A DNA stretch of 64,000 nucleotides, from positions 14,720,135-14,784,134 of the forward strand of contig CM046836.1 in the NCBI GenBank assembly GCA_025618425.1, written 5' to 3'. Origin of the DNA: Heliocidaris tuberculata. Lineage: Eukaryota; Echinodermata; Echinoidea; Camarodonta; Echinometridae. A program made the translations under genes and the position numbers. Positions 47,400 through 59,700 of this stretch are shown here, piece by piece. The notes under the pieces are model-generated. The model was not told where the DNA came from. It worked only from the letters and a program-made list of their open reading frames with translations, and made no database searches. How positions within the stretch are numbered: the first letter of the stretch is position 1; each line of letters begins with the position of its first letter.

Positions 47400-49129
47400 A
47401 AGCTACTGTTACGTCAGTCATCCTCGTCCCATATCTTGTTTTACTGTTTTATCAACATAAAATCAATTGTAACTTACAATCGATTTTATGTTGCGGGAAG
47501 ATACAATTGGACTTACAATTGATAGATACAATCAATTGAAAGTCGATTTTTATGTTACAGGCCCCTGGTCTTAGAACTCATTCTGTGGTCAGGGTTGGGA
47601 TGAATGGTTTGGTCATTTACCCTGTCCTTGTTAACTTTTTGTAGTTATTTTGGATGCATTTTGTTCATTTTTTTTTCCTTTTTGTTCTGTTTATTTTCAA
47701 TGTACATGTACTGGTTTAGATAATATACTTGAATGCCTTATAGACTTTAATAAATAAAAGACAAAAGCAATGAATAGAAGGGAGAAAAATGATTATGGGC
47801 TAAAAAGTTGAATTTGTCAAGTGAGATGAAATGAATGTTAATGCAAGACTATGAATAGATGCAGATGTGGTCAGTGATATTCAGAAGAGTTTGTTTGTGT
47901 GTTTCATAAAAAAAAAAAATAGAACTTTCTATACCTGTAATTTTCATGTTTTAGGCTCTTTAGTATATGTATGTATGATAGGGAAAATGTAATGGGCTCA
48001 TAAACTTAACTCTAACTTGGATCTATCTGTAAACCATTACCAAACTACTGCAAGTTGTCCAGAAAGTAATGTACAATACATGGAGAACTGTAATAATGCA
48101 CAGTGGTGGATATAGGGGCAGTACTACCCCCCCCCCCCAGAGTGTTGGAGGGCTGACAAGATAAAATCAAAATAATGAACATAATTCAACATCATTCTAT
48201 AGTTTGCACTCCATACCCTTAAATAATCTGGAGCCACCACTGTTGCTTGTCATGCTTTTTTATGTTCGAATATCAATATACTACCTGTACTAATATATAT
48301 TGGCAACTGTACATGTATTTATAGTGTGCCTTTAGTATTTGCTCACTATTTGCTTCTGTGTTCAATGTTTCAAAGATATTTATTTGTATATTCAACATTC
48401 GATTCTTTATTGTTCTGTGCTAATGCCAACGTTTTAATAATGTACTGTATTAATTCTAGGCCTGTTTGTATGCCTATCTATTCATTTATTTTTGCTGTGT
48501 TCTGAAAACAAAGTCTTCATTTATCATCTCAGTATTACCGCTAACTACTTCTTCAGGCATTCTCATTTAGGTCTTGAAATTTACATGTATGCCTTGTTTT
48601 AAGTAATTATTGAGTATCAATGGTTTATTATATGTACCCACCTCATTATTATTTGACAGTACTAGTGTGTAAAGTATTTTGTAACTTTACAGGCTGAGTG
48701 TTTTTTTTTTTTTCTTTTTCAACGATACCTGTATGCAAACTCACCATAAAGTTTTAATTAATGTGTTGTTTTCAATGTTTGGTTAGTTTAAATGTGAATT
48801 ATGGTGCTACATATGAGATATTTGACAAAAGGAGAAAGTATTTTTTTGTAATACTGTACAAATGAGAATAAAGTCACTATTAAGGTTGAAAAATGACATG
48901 AATTTATGCTATCTTGTATATGTATTTTTTGGTGAAAGAATTCTGTTTAACTTTTACGAGTTTGTTTATAGGAAGATGGGATCTATGCAATAATTTCATA
49001 GGTCTTATTTATGTCTGATGATATATTATTTGACAAGGGTGAAGAAGTGGGGGGGGGGGGTAGAGCCATGAAGGGGGACTCAGCATTCACACTTTGCAAT
49101 CCTTTATTCATGTAAACTGTGCATTGACT
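47400..49129. other. No gene seen
   Basis: A small hairpin (ACATAAAATCAATTGTAACT against its inverse) at about 47455-47495 and related copies to 47560; otherwise AT-rich sequence with short G and C runs. Confidence 0.45.
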
Positions 49130-49708
49130 TACTGTAAAACCAGAAACTTTCGCGCCATAAAACTTTCACAAATTGTTAAAGTGTACCAATCATCTGAAAA
49201 GATAATTTGTGTACAGCTAGAAAGTATAAAATCAACCTCAAAGAAGTTTGTCTGGTATTCTATAGGTCAACAGTTAATGAGTATGAAGGAAATAAAGGAT
49301 AACATGAAGATGCTCGCGCGGAACCGAACTCCGAGTTTAGTTCGCGCGAGCCTTTATCTTGGCGAGCGTGTACGGGTGCGTCGAGTAGTCTACTCACAAG
49401 TCGCTTTTACGCTTATAGAGAGTGTAATTAAAATTTTTATAGAATTAATATTTGAAGCCCATATTTTGAATACAGTATAACGACATGAAACCTCTAACAT
49501 ACAGAGCAAAATTATTTTTGGTGATTGGTACCCTTTAATGACAGGCTTGACAGCTAATTTTGCAGCAAGAAACTTTCGCAAATTGCAATAAATTTATGTT
49601 GTTTCAGTTGTGATTTGATTATTTCGCGGCATGAAACTTTGGTGAATATCGACCACTCGCGAAATTCGGGAAAGTTTCATGCACGCAAAAATTTCTGGTT
49701 TTACAGTA
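49130..49708. mobile_element. TA-flanked MITE, 575 bp
   Basis: Ends CTGTAAAACCAGAAACTTTC and TTTCTGGTTTTACAG, flanked by TA on both sides, with the GCGCCATAAAACTTTC / GAAAGTTTCATGCACGC mirror next. TA target sites suggest Tc1/mariner/pogo mobilisation. The plus-strand frame inside it (49094-49480) is not a gene. Confidence 0.85.
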
Positions 49709-50817
49709 TATCTTTAATAGAACAATGTACACAACATGTATGAGAATGATATCTCCAAGATGACTCAGCCCATTGGAGGTGCTTGCAGAGACTCCCATGA
49801 TAGTGTTCTTCTACTTTAGTTGGATGTACTCACACTCCAGCTGTGTGATCTTCAGTTTAAGCTGAATTTCCCAAGTTGATAGTTTTATTGCTTAATAAGA
49901 TAAAATAAAGATCAAACAAATGAAATATGTAAAGGAAATATCTTTTTTAACACTAACAGACCCTTGCAAATGAGGAGCTTCTGGAAGGGGGTGGGTGGGA
50001 GGGGAACCTCTGCCAGGGCCTTTAATAGACCCAGCCCACCTGTGCATATTCTATGGTAACATGTTACAATAGTTTATTTTTCACACGAGATATCATTTCG
50101 ATTGTGTCACTACCTGCACTTACTGAGCCTGTGAAGGCAGTTTACCCATACAGCAGTTATTAAAAGTACTGTTTGCATCATTCATTTAAGCAATCAATCT
50201 TTAAACGATATCACTCTTTCATGATGCTCAAAAGACCGTACGAGTCACCGACATGGTCCTGACGACAGCAAATCACTCGCCATGTGAGCCTGGCCTTACA
50301 TGTAGTTATTTCACATAGTGGAACAATTTTTTTTTCTCTCTCGTACACAGTAGTATTGAAATCTGCAACTGGCATCTGAAAAAAAGTTCTTCTGGTAGTA
50401 CATCAATTTCTGCAGACTGCCTGCTTCATTGTTTCACTCATGATTATATCCATCATAAAAGTAAAATTTGAAACTATAAATATATTTTCAGGTACAAAAT
50501 CATTTTTATTTGCAAAATATGGTCACAAAATTACAAGTCAATTAGTGGAAAGATTAAATAATTTACATTCACTTCAGATTGCACATTGAAATACAAAGTC
50601 TTGAAGTTCACAAGCACACTATCAAATACACTAAATAATGGAATGCTTAATTCTGAATCACCAATAAGTTCTCATAAAAAAAAAATAAGATGGTCAAGTA
50701 TCAAAGGATTTTTAACATTGTGTGATGTTCATTTTCAATTTAACAGTTAAATCATAGATTGTGAAATACATGTACATGTACATTACTATATACATGTAAA
50801 TAGAGCTTGATCATTCA

Positions 50818-50962
50818 TGCACTATACTGGATAATGTGCATGGCAAGTGCTAAATTATCCCGAGTGCTGTTTTGTTTCACCACGGCCTGCGGCCTTGGTG
50901 AAATAGACCTGCACGAGGGATAATTTAGTATTTGGAGTTCATATAGTCCAGTAATGGTGCAT
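50818..50962. repeat. Foldback, 145 bp
   Basis: TGCACTATACTGGATAATGT...TAAATTATCCCGAGTGC pairs with GCACGAGGGATAATTTAGTA...CAGTAATGGTGCA. The centre forms TTCACCACGGCC/GGCCTTGGTGAA. Confidence 0.75.
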
Positions 50963-51489
50963 AAATAGAACATGCACTAATTGTTATATTAAATAGACCC
51001 CTAGATCTATAACTGTTGTGTATTAGGCCCGGTCCCTACGTATATAACATGGGATTCCCCGTGCAAAAATCAAAGTTATAGTGCATGATCGTGCATTATA
51101 AAATGGGCTCAAGAATGAAGCCAATCAGATGCGCTGAAATGAATCACGTGTGCGCTCTTTATTTTTTCGCCAACATGCACGGGAGTGCAAAAAGTGCGCA
51201 GCAAAAAGTAATAATGCATGGATTACATGCGCATATGCGTACCGCTAGGGCGTACAAACTTATAACGCCATGAAATGCGCGTAGTTTCATATAGGAAAGC
51301 CATGGCAAGGACTTTGATGCGCACACTGACGCACACATTATACTTCTTGACTGCGCTTAATGTGATGTCATAAAGAAAGGAAATGAATGTGCTATTCTTT
51401 GCATTTTGATGGGGTTTGTAACCATTTTTTGGACTTTATATTCAATATTGTTGACCCGTTTTATAAAACAAATAATTCATGTTTTGTGG

Positions 51490-51620
51490 CTCGAGCATCA
51501 GTGATATGCACTGCACTCAGTTAAGTCACAATGAGACGGATAATGAACTCGACAAGTCTCGTTCATTATCCCATTGTGACTTAACATTGTGCAGTGCATA
51601 TTCACCAATGCACTCGCAAT
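51490..51620. repeat. Foldback, about 130 bp
   Basis: ATATGCACTGCACTCAGTTA then AGTCACAATGAGACGGATAA pairs with TTATCCCATTGTGACTTAAC and GTGCAGTGCATAT. The loop lies at about 51555-51562. Non-coding. Confidence 0.8.
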
Positions 51621-51954
51621 CATGCATTATTTGTATTGACTATAACAAATTTTTTGCATGTCACGTGATGCAAATCTAACCAATCAGTATCACAGCGCAT
51701 ATTATACATACACTATTTACTATATGGCATTAGTGTTGTCAATTTATCTAGCTCTCAGCAGATAAATTGAAGTTAGAACCATCAAGCCCAACAAGGTTGC
51801 CCAATTATGGTGAACTTTATGATCACTTTTCTTTTAACTTGACCATAAAGGGGACCAATCACAAAAAAATATTTTGCTTTGTACATTAGAGGTTTCATAT
51901 TGCTATAAAAAAAATGAGCTTCAAATGTCACTTTCATTAAGAGAAATTGCAAGT

Positions 51955-52356
51955 TTAAAGATAAAGTTGAGTTCAGGTCATGCAATTACATTGTGAAAGA
52001 AACTGTCTCAAAGCAATTGGGAAAGGTTGATCATTTCTACACAAGAATTGGTGTATACTGTGGGGTTTTTTAATCATCAAAATGATACGAAATTGACCCA
52101 ATCTCACTGAAAAGCACATGCACTGCACACAGAAATGGGTATATGGGACTGCACACAAATGAGGTGTGAATGTTTGGCCTGAACACTTTCGCTATTTCTC
52201 GTCATATTTTTAATATGAGGGCACCTGAAGAGCAACCCTTTTCGGGGGAGATTTCTACTATGATGTTCGTTTAAACTTTAAACTAGATATAAAAGGAATG
52301 AGAAAGCACACACTAAATTATTTTTCATCTTTCCCAGAACTCAACATTCTCTTTAA
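51955..52356. mobile_element. TTAA-flanked MITE, family D, copy 1
   Basis: 394 bp between TTAA at 51955 and 52353. Inverted copy of 61912-62294: AGATAAAGTTGAGTTCAGGT at the left here corresponds to the right end there. Inner landmarks include GAAACTGTCTCA and GTGCACTGCACACAG-like sequence. Short imperfect terminal repeats (GTTGAGTTC / GAACTCAAC). Confidence 0.85.
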
Positions 52357-53881
52357 ATACACTTGCAGTAGAATAGTGCACTGGATCATATAATATGATT
52401 TATTTTTTTCATACTCCATAACCATTGACCTACAGAATGCCAAGTAAGGTACACTCTAGCCACACACACAAAATTTTTTTTTTAGGTGATTAGTACACAT
52501 TAAACCATTGTGCTTGGGAAAATGATTAATGTAAAATCAGCTGCTTTTATAAATAAATCTACCTTGCTCATACGATGATCATGATGTATGTCATACATGT
52601 ATTTGACCTGTTCACAGTATGAAAAAAGTAAAATATTGGATAGAAAAATAGTTAATGGTAACTATGGATTTCTCCACTGCACGATATAATGATGAAATAC
52701 GATGCAGTGTTACTGCTGAACAATGCTAACATATTCATGATCAGCCGAGTCCTAAGAAGCCTAAATAGAAACTGCATTTTTTATGTCTTGCAGGAACAAT
52801 GTTTGGTAGTGCCGAGATTAAAGCTAGATTAAAGCTGGATTAAACTATAATACACATTACTGTAATACACATGTACTGAAAATAAAAATGTACACAATGT
52901 ATAACTTGAAAACACTTAAAAGGAAGTACATGCATATACATATACCGGTACATATATAAATACTGACAAATATGTTCCTGTTCCGATTGGTAGCTATATC
53001 TATTACACTTTTTATATATACAAAATGACATTTCAAAGTAAGATTATTTGATTTTTACAGTAAAAAAAGACGATACTGAAGAATAGATCTCTCTGCAAGA
53101 CACGTACTGTAATCGTTAAAGGGGAATTAACCTCAAAATGTAAATGTGCTTATATTCAAAGATTTAATCTATTCCTTCTTGTTGTCCTACGTACGAGATG
53201 GGTATAAATCAAGATTTTCTCAGCAAAATTCATCGTCTGCTAGCGATACCTGGGGGCTGCCATTTTCTTGATGTGTACATAAAGATAATTTTAATCCAAA
53301 CACATAATTGTCTTTCTTCCTGATACAAAGTCCCATTTGAGATTTAAAATATTTAACAGATATATACATATATTCTAAAAACGAAAATGTGTTTTATATT
53401 TCTTTGAAAATTACTATTTTACTAAATAGAAATCTATTTTCTTGATACTCTGACGTACGCGACGGAGCAAAGTAATTCAAATGTATGGATGATAACTTTC
53501 CCGAGCGTCAATAGTGACAAACTATGCATTCACCTGCTTTGAGATAATGGACTTCAATAGTCAGAATGCGCATTGTATAAAATATGTTCTGCTCAGCCAG
53601 GCAAGCCCAAGAAATCGATTTCCATTTAGCAAAACCAGAGAATTTAAAAAGAAATCTATAAATTTCAAGTTTTAGAATATATATGTATACACCTATTATA
53701 TATTTTCCATCATATATCAGGATTTTTTGTAATAAAGAGAAGCAATTTAGCTCTAGGATTAAAAATCTCTTCCAGACTGGAACGGCTTCCAGTGGTTCAT
53801 GTACAACTCCATATCATCAAGAAAATGGCATCCCCCATGTAGAGTGTTAGCAGATGATACCGTGTGCTAGAATGTCTTGAT
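52357..53881. other. No gene seen
   Basis: AT-rich. A TTAAAGGGGAATTAACC word at 53118 resembles a TTAA-family end but has no partner nearby. Frames lack domains. Confidence 0.45.
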
Positions 53882-54374
53882 TTAAAGGGAAATCCAACCT
53901 TGAAAATTGCAATCACTATGCATGTGGGAATTTCAAATTGGCCGAATAGGTAATGTCACTGTGATGTAGCTGTGGACAACTCCCCCATTCGCTCCAACAC
54001 ACAAAATGACTAAAATGTCACTTTTTTTCAAAATGCCTTACTCAGAAGGATCTTTTCGTTCATGAGGACCTATAACAATATGCTATCTCCAATATATTTT
54101 GAGTACTGCCCCGAGGGTAAAAGCGCCTCGAAGAAAACCATAAATTAATGATATTTTTGTGTACGACAAATGGGAGAGTTGTCCACAAAAATGTCACAAT
54201 TGACTCACCAAATTGCCAATTTGAGATTCGCATAGATGTAGTGATCTCATTTTTCAAACATCCATAACTCTCTTAGTCCTTGTCCGATTTCTTTCAGACT
54301 TTCACCATCCTGTTTTTCTTATTTTTCTGCTTTCACACAAATCATCTTATTACCAAGGTTGGATTGCCCTTTAA
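53882..54374. mobile_element. TTAA-flanked MITE, family C, copy 2
   Basis: 485 bp between TTAA at 53882 and 54371, in opposite orientation to 29579-30177. It lacks roughly 100 bp present near the corresponding end of copy 1. Ends AGGGAAATCCAACCTTG and CAAGGTTGGATTGCCCT-type. Confidence 0.85.
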
Positions 54375-54911
54375 ACCCTTTTCTGATATTTTATTTCTAA
54401 AGTGATACAGGCCAATGATTAAGAATATATTACACCTTTGAACATAAGTACATTTATATTCTAGGGTTAATTCTCCTTTAATTATGCAATTACATGTACA
54501 TGTACAAAAGGCAAAACCTACATGTACATGTACACATACTGACATGTATCATAAATCACTATGAATCTTACTAGAAAAGTGTTGTGACAGATGCTCCAGC
54601 GACAATAGACCTGTTCACATATATATTCAAATTTTATGCATACTTTTAAAACAAAGGTTGCTCTTGACAACCTGAAAGCTTGTCAGAGGCTTGTCAGACA
54701 CAGCAACAAGTAATGTATGCAAACAGCATTCCAAGTATTGCAGTTCATTCATTCATAACAGGTTAATGGAATACATGTACCTCGTTACTAGGTCCCCAGG
54801 AAAGAAACATCCATAAATTTGAATAACTTTGTGAGCAGGTCAATTGCTTCAGGCTTTATTTTGTCAAAGATACGGGGTTAGGGATAGGGTCGCAAATTGG
54901 TTTAAGTTAGG

Positions 54912-55296
54912 TTAACCCTTTCAGGACAGGAATTATTGAAGGGCTATGTTGATCACATTTTGTTCTTCAAACTGGCAACTATATCTTTTCTTTTAGTTCT
55001 ACATGGTTCTAGTAAAGTGTAATGTCTTTGAAAAAAAATATATTGACAAAATTGCCAATTTTGATAAAAAACAATGATTTTGAACCTCTTAATATGTTGC
55101 CAATTAGGATTTTAAAGCTTATTGTTTTTTTTAATTCCTGACATCAAATGTAATATGGTCATGCAACAAAAATGGACATTATGTGTGCAGAAATTTTTGC
55201 TCTTTCTACTCATGCATCTGGTATATTTTTTAGAGCTCTGAATCAAAAGTTATCGAGCCAAACCACGTAATGTGGTCGGTTGTATCCAAAGGTTAA
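54912..55296. mobile_element. TTAA-flanked MITE, family E, copy 2
   Basis: 377 bp between TTAA at 54912 and 55293. It shares CCCTTTCAGGACAGGAATTA, TTGATAAAAAACAATGATTT and GCAGAAATTTTTGCTCTTTC with copy 1 in the LINE. Confidence 0.85.
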
Positions 55297-56732
55297 GGGT
55301 TAGGGAGAAGGTAAGTTATAGTGTTGGGTCAAGGTTTGAAGTTTATAATTCGGTTAGTGTACGGAATTGACTGCGTAGCAACTGTCAGTAGAGCATGTGT
55401 CTTACAACTACTAGAAGCTTCAAGAAGCAAAAAAGTAAAATGTAAAATGATTACCATAGCAGCAGTAGCACAGGGCAGTAAGTCTGGCTTTCTCTTATAA
55501 CAGTTTCATAAACTATTATCATAACACTGATCACACACAATCAGACATTTTAATAGTAGATCAATAGTGAAAAAGATAATTTCTATACTGATATGATTTT
55601 TTTTTTTTAAATAGCCGTGATAACTACATATCATCTGATAAAAGATCATCTGAAATATAGACCATTTTCGTAATACATTCAGTAATGTATCATCTTTGCC
55701 AATACCATTATGTTTTTTTTTTTAATTCATTAATTTCATCCTTAGACTATTTCCAGGGAATACTTTGCCAGGTGTGACAAATTTGTGACATGCTCTTTAG
55801 TGTGTCAAGGACTATCTCTGTCAGAAAAATTTGCAAACACTTTAAAATTCACTTCGAGAATAGTCTATTCACATGTGACCTTTCAATACATTCAAGCTAA
55901 AAACATGAATCTGAGCAAAATCAATGCAAATATCTAAGTTTCATGTGAAAAATGGTATGTACAGAACTTTGGTGGAAATAAGCATTCATCAGAACAATTT
56001 TAAGACACAAAACATGTGAATAGGTTATATTAACCGCCCTTTTGTGTGAAAATGAATACCATCAAATACAATTAGGAATGATAGTGAAACTTTTCTTATG
56101 TATATTGATCAGTTAGCACCCAGTTCAAGATACATGTATATCACCATATACTCACTAGCAGAAATAGCACATTGCATTTAATATTTGGCAGAAAGATCAG
56201 CACAAAAAAAAAAGGGAAAAAAAGATTTAAAATCACACACTCTGAATGCAGAATCAAATTGTAGAAGTCCCAAAGATTGCATGCAAGAATTATACAACAA
56301 GACTCAAATACTTACAGTTAAAGTTACTAATATGACATGTTTATGAAAGTACATTAACTTTCATTAGGTGGTCGAAGCATAAAAGAAAATTATCCTTGAC
56401 AGAATGTTTTGTAGGGTAACTAACATTTCATTTTATTCTTCAATCAAATAAAATTTCTATTCTAATATGAATAACCATAAAATCACATAATCATCATAAC
56501 TAGAGTATTTTCAATGAAATTCTAGACCATCCTTGCCTCCACATTACCTTGCCTTTTTTGTTTTGCCTTACATTTTTTCCACAAATATTTCAATTTTCAT
56601 TCATATAATTCTACTTCCCATACTTTTTGACAGATTTTTTAAACATGTATTTTCCAAAGTTAAATACACGTAGCATGCGGCCGGTTTCATGGCAGTTTTG
56701 AGCGGAACGATTTTCTAAAAAATACAAGAATA
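55297..56732. other. No gene seen; probable 3' flank of SDR42E
   Basis: AT-rich with T runs near 55600 and 55710. The part adjacent to 56733 should include the SDR42E 3' UTR; a minus-strand AATAAA is present near 56433 (TTTTATT on the plus strand). Confidence 0.45.
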
Positions 56733-59700
56733 TCAGCCTACCAGAGGCAGAAGAGACATCAATAGCATCACAAATGAAACAGCAAGAATCAAAGTTACAA
56801 CCCATGTCCCGATCGACGAGGACTTCTTCCGATGGCCGCGCTCAAGGAAGTAGTGGACCATGTCGTTTACATCTCGTTCTACTGGTTCATATCCAAGCTG
56901 CTGCCGTGCCTTCTCTATGTTGAAATGATGGGTAACTGCAACCTGGAAGAGCTGTTTGAAAATTAATGAAGGCACAGTCAAAAATTGAAAAAATTTCTCA
57001 ATTTTAAGCCTTTTTAAAATACTGTAGAGTAGATGCTGCGAAGTGCGGCCAGTCCATCGTTTGCATTGCAAAATCACTTAAAATACATGGCATCATAATA
57101 TATCACATATTACACACACAGGATAATGTACCGTGTGTGTGATACATGTATGTGATACATATTATGATGCCATGTATTTTAAAGTGATTTTGTAATGCAA
57201 ACGATGGACCGGCCGCACACCAGCTACTGGCCGCACTTCACAGCATCTACCCTATGCAATCTCAAAGAGTTTTGGATTATTACCCCAGCTCTAGCTTGGC
57301 TACCCTGATAAAGGCGCTTGACATTCAAGGAATAACTCCCTATTGTAAAATATTAATACCTAAATGCTCAAAAATATAATTTTCCTGAAGGGTTTCAAGA
57401 TAAAAAAAAGAACGACTTGAATATTCTCTTACCTCTGTTCTTGTCATGAGGGGCTGGAAATTGATGACAGGTTTTAGGATTGTGTGTAACCACTCACTTA
57501 TAAGAGCTATAAAATTCAACAAGCAAACAAACAAACAAACAAAAGAGAGAGAGAGAGATAGAGAAAGAGAGAGTAAATATAACAATATTCATGCCTATTC
57601 AAATTATGTCCTTAACTCATCATGTTTGGTTTTCAGTAAACTATAATGGTACCACACATAAGTGAGTAGAATCTTTGTAAAAAGTAAACATCTGAATGCA
57701 ATTCTTCATAAAGTTTAATATCTTTTCATGGAGTAGCAATTTTTGCCTGCATGATTATCACATAGGCCCGAATTTGCAAAGGAGGTTTAAATCATGGTTT
57801 AAATCATGGGTAAGGTTTAAACCTCCGTAAGCGTACTAAAATAAGAATAAATAAGCACACATTGGCCATGCGCACGCTCAAAAAAAATATATGACTGGAT
57901 CGGATTCCGTGCACATGTACGCTTAAAAAATCCAGGAGGGAGTTTAGACGATGGTTTAAACCAAACCTCCTTTGTAAATTCGGGCCATAATGTCTATTTT
58001 ATCATAAACTATAAACTTTTGCTTGTAGGGTAGATGTTGGAGGTTACACTCCTATGAAGGATGTACTTACAGTTTTGTGAGGTACTGTATGAAGGTAGAC
58101 TTGTTTTTTAAGCAATTTAAATATACTTAACCCCTACCATGCCATGGGCAGCAAATCCCGGCGAAATGTTTGAGTGTTGAACATTTTGCTTAGGCTCAGA
58201 ATGGCTTGAAAATTCTTCCTCATACAGAAACCTGTGCCTTCAATATAATGTTTATTCCTATGCAATATATCTTTGACCAGTTTGCTCAAGAAAAAACTCA
58301 TTGAAAGTTAATATATAACTCTTGAAAAGTTCATTGTTTGACAATTGCTCAAAAATGTGGCGGCATGGAAGAGGTTAAAATTTTGAGGGTAATAATTCCA
58401 ATCTTTATCTTTTGATCCATAATCTTTATTAAACACTTTGAGAGGAATAATATCCAATCTACAGGGTTCAGGGCATCACGTATGTTACTTGTGAGTAGAA
58501 AAACAAGTGTATATGAAACAGCCCTCATTATGACTACTTCCATTTTTAAGATTACCGGTACACGTTCCATTTTACTCACCTACGATGTACATGAACCACA
58601 CAGGGACACTGAGGGATGGATAACGATAACCTAGTCCTGTAATGAGAGGACGAAGGAACTCAAACTGGTTGACTGGACCTTTATCAGCTATGAAGTACAC
58701 CTGGCCAGCCTGAAAGAGAATGTACAATCATTATTGCTACGTTGATTCATTTTCCTCTTTTAATCAACAGAGACAAGTTATAAGAAACAAGTGAAATTTC
58801 AGAGTGTCGATGGTGAAGTTAATTTAAAGTTCTCTTCCTTTCTTCTATGCTCTCTCGCTTTTGATATCTCTCTCTCTCCTTTTTTCACTCTCTCATTCTT
58901 TCTGCTATTGAGCATCATTTATCTCACTCTCTCTAATTACCTCTTGTTCATTCTCCCTCCCCCCCCCCCCCCCTGTTTCTCTCATCCTTGAATTTGGTTA
59001 ATTGACTCTGGGCTTCATGAAACCACAAACTTGTCTGCATGGCCTCTATAATGCCTTTCAATTCTGCATTAAAGACCAAGGGGAGATTCAAAATGTCAGA
59101 CACACAGGACCCAGGTCCATCTTATTTTTATGCACCACCCTGTACAAATCAACAAACTCACTGCTATATGTTCCTTGTGACTTGATAAGCCTTCAGCAGC
59201 CAGAATATGGCCATTCACCAGGTTGTCTACATGTACCCATGGAACCTTTATATGGGAGCCTCCTATTGTCACACATAAAAGACCCTGCTCCATATTTTTC
59301 TGCAAGACAGGGAAAAGGTCATCAAAGATCATCAATCAAACTTGCTAGAATATCTCTATGCATCTCTATACTTGTGTCTTTAAACAAGTGATTTTTTATG
59401 TGTGATGATGATTTGTAAACTTGTTCGGCCCCATTTCGGCCTCTGTTTTGTAACAGTGCCTTGGATAAAAAACGAAGAAACATACGTAAAACAAATAACA
59501 ACATATGCTTTGAAATAAGTTAAGAGTTCTAAACATTCTGAAATATAGAAAGGCCTTCTGCCCCTTGTGAAAAATAATTTTTTTCTTCTCCAGAATATTT
59601 TGTATATTTTGATATCAACAGGGGCTAGAGCATAAAGACACTAAGATGTCTATCTCTGACCATTAAATCTGAAACAATGAGAGATTTCTGCACCTGAACT

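Noticed and set aside
49094..49480. 128-residue frame
   Set aside because: Lies mostly within the TA-flanked MITE and has no domain.
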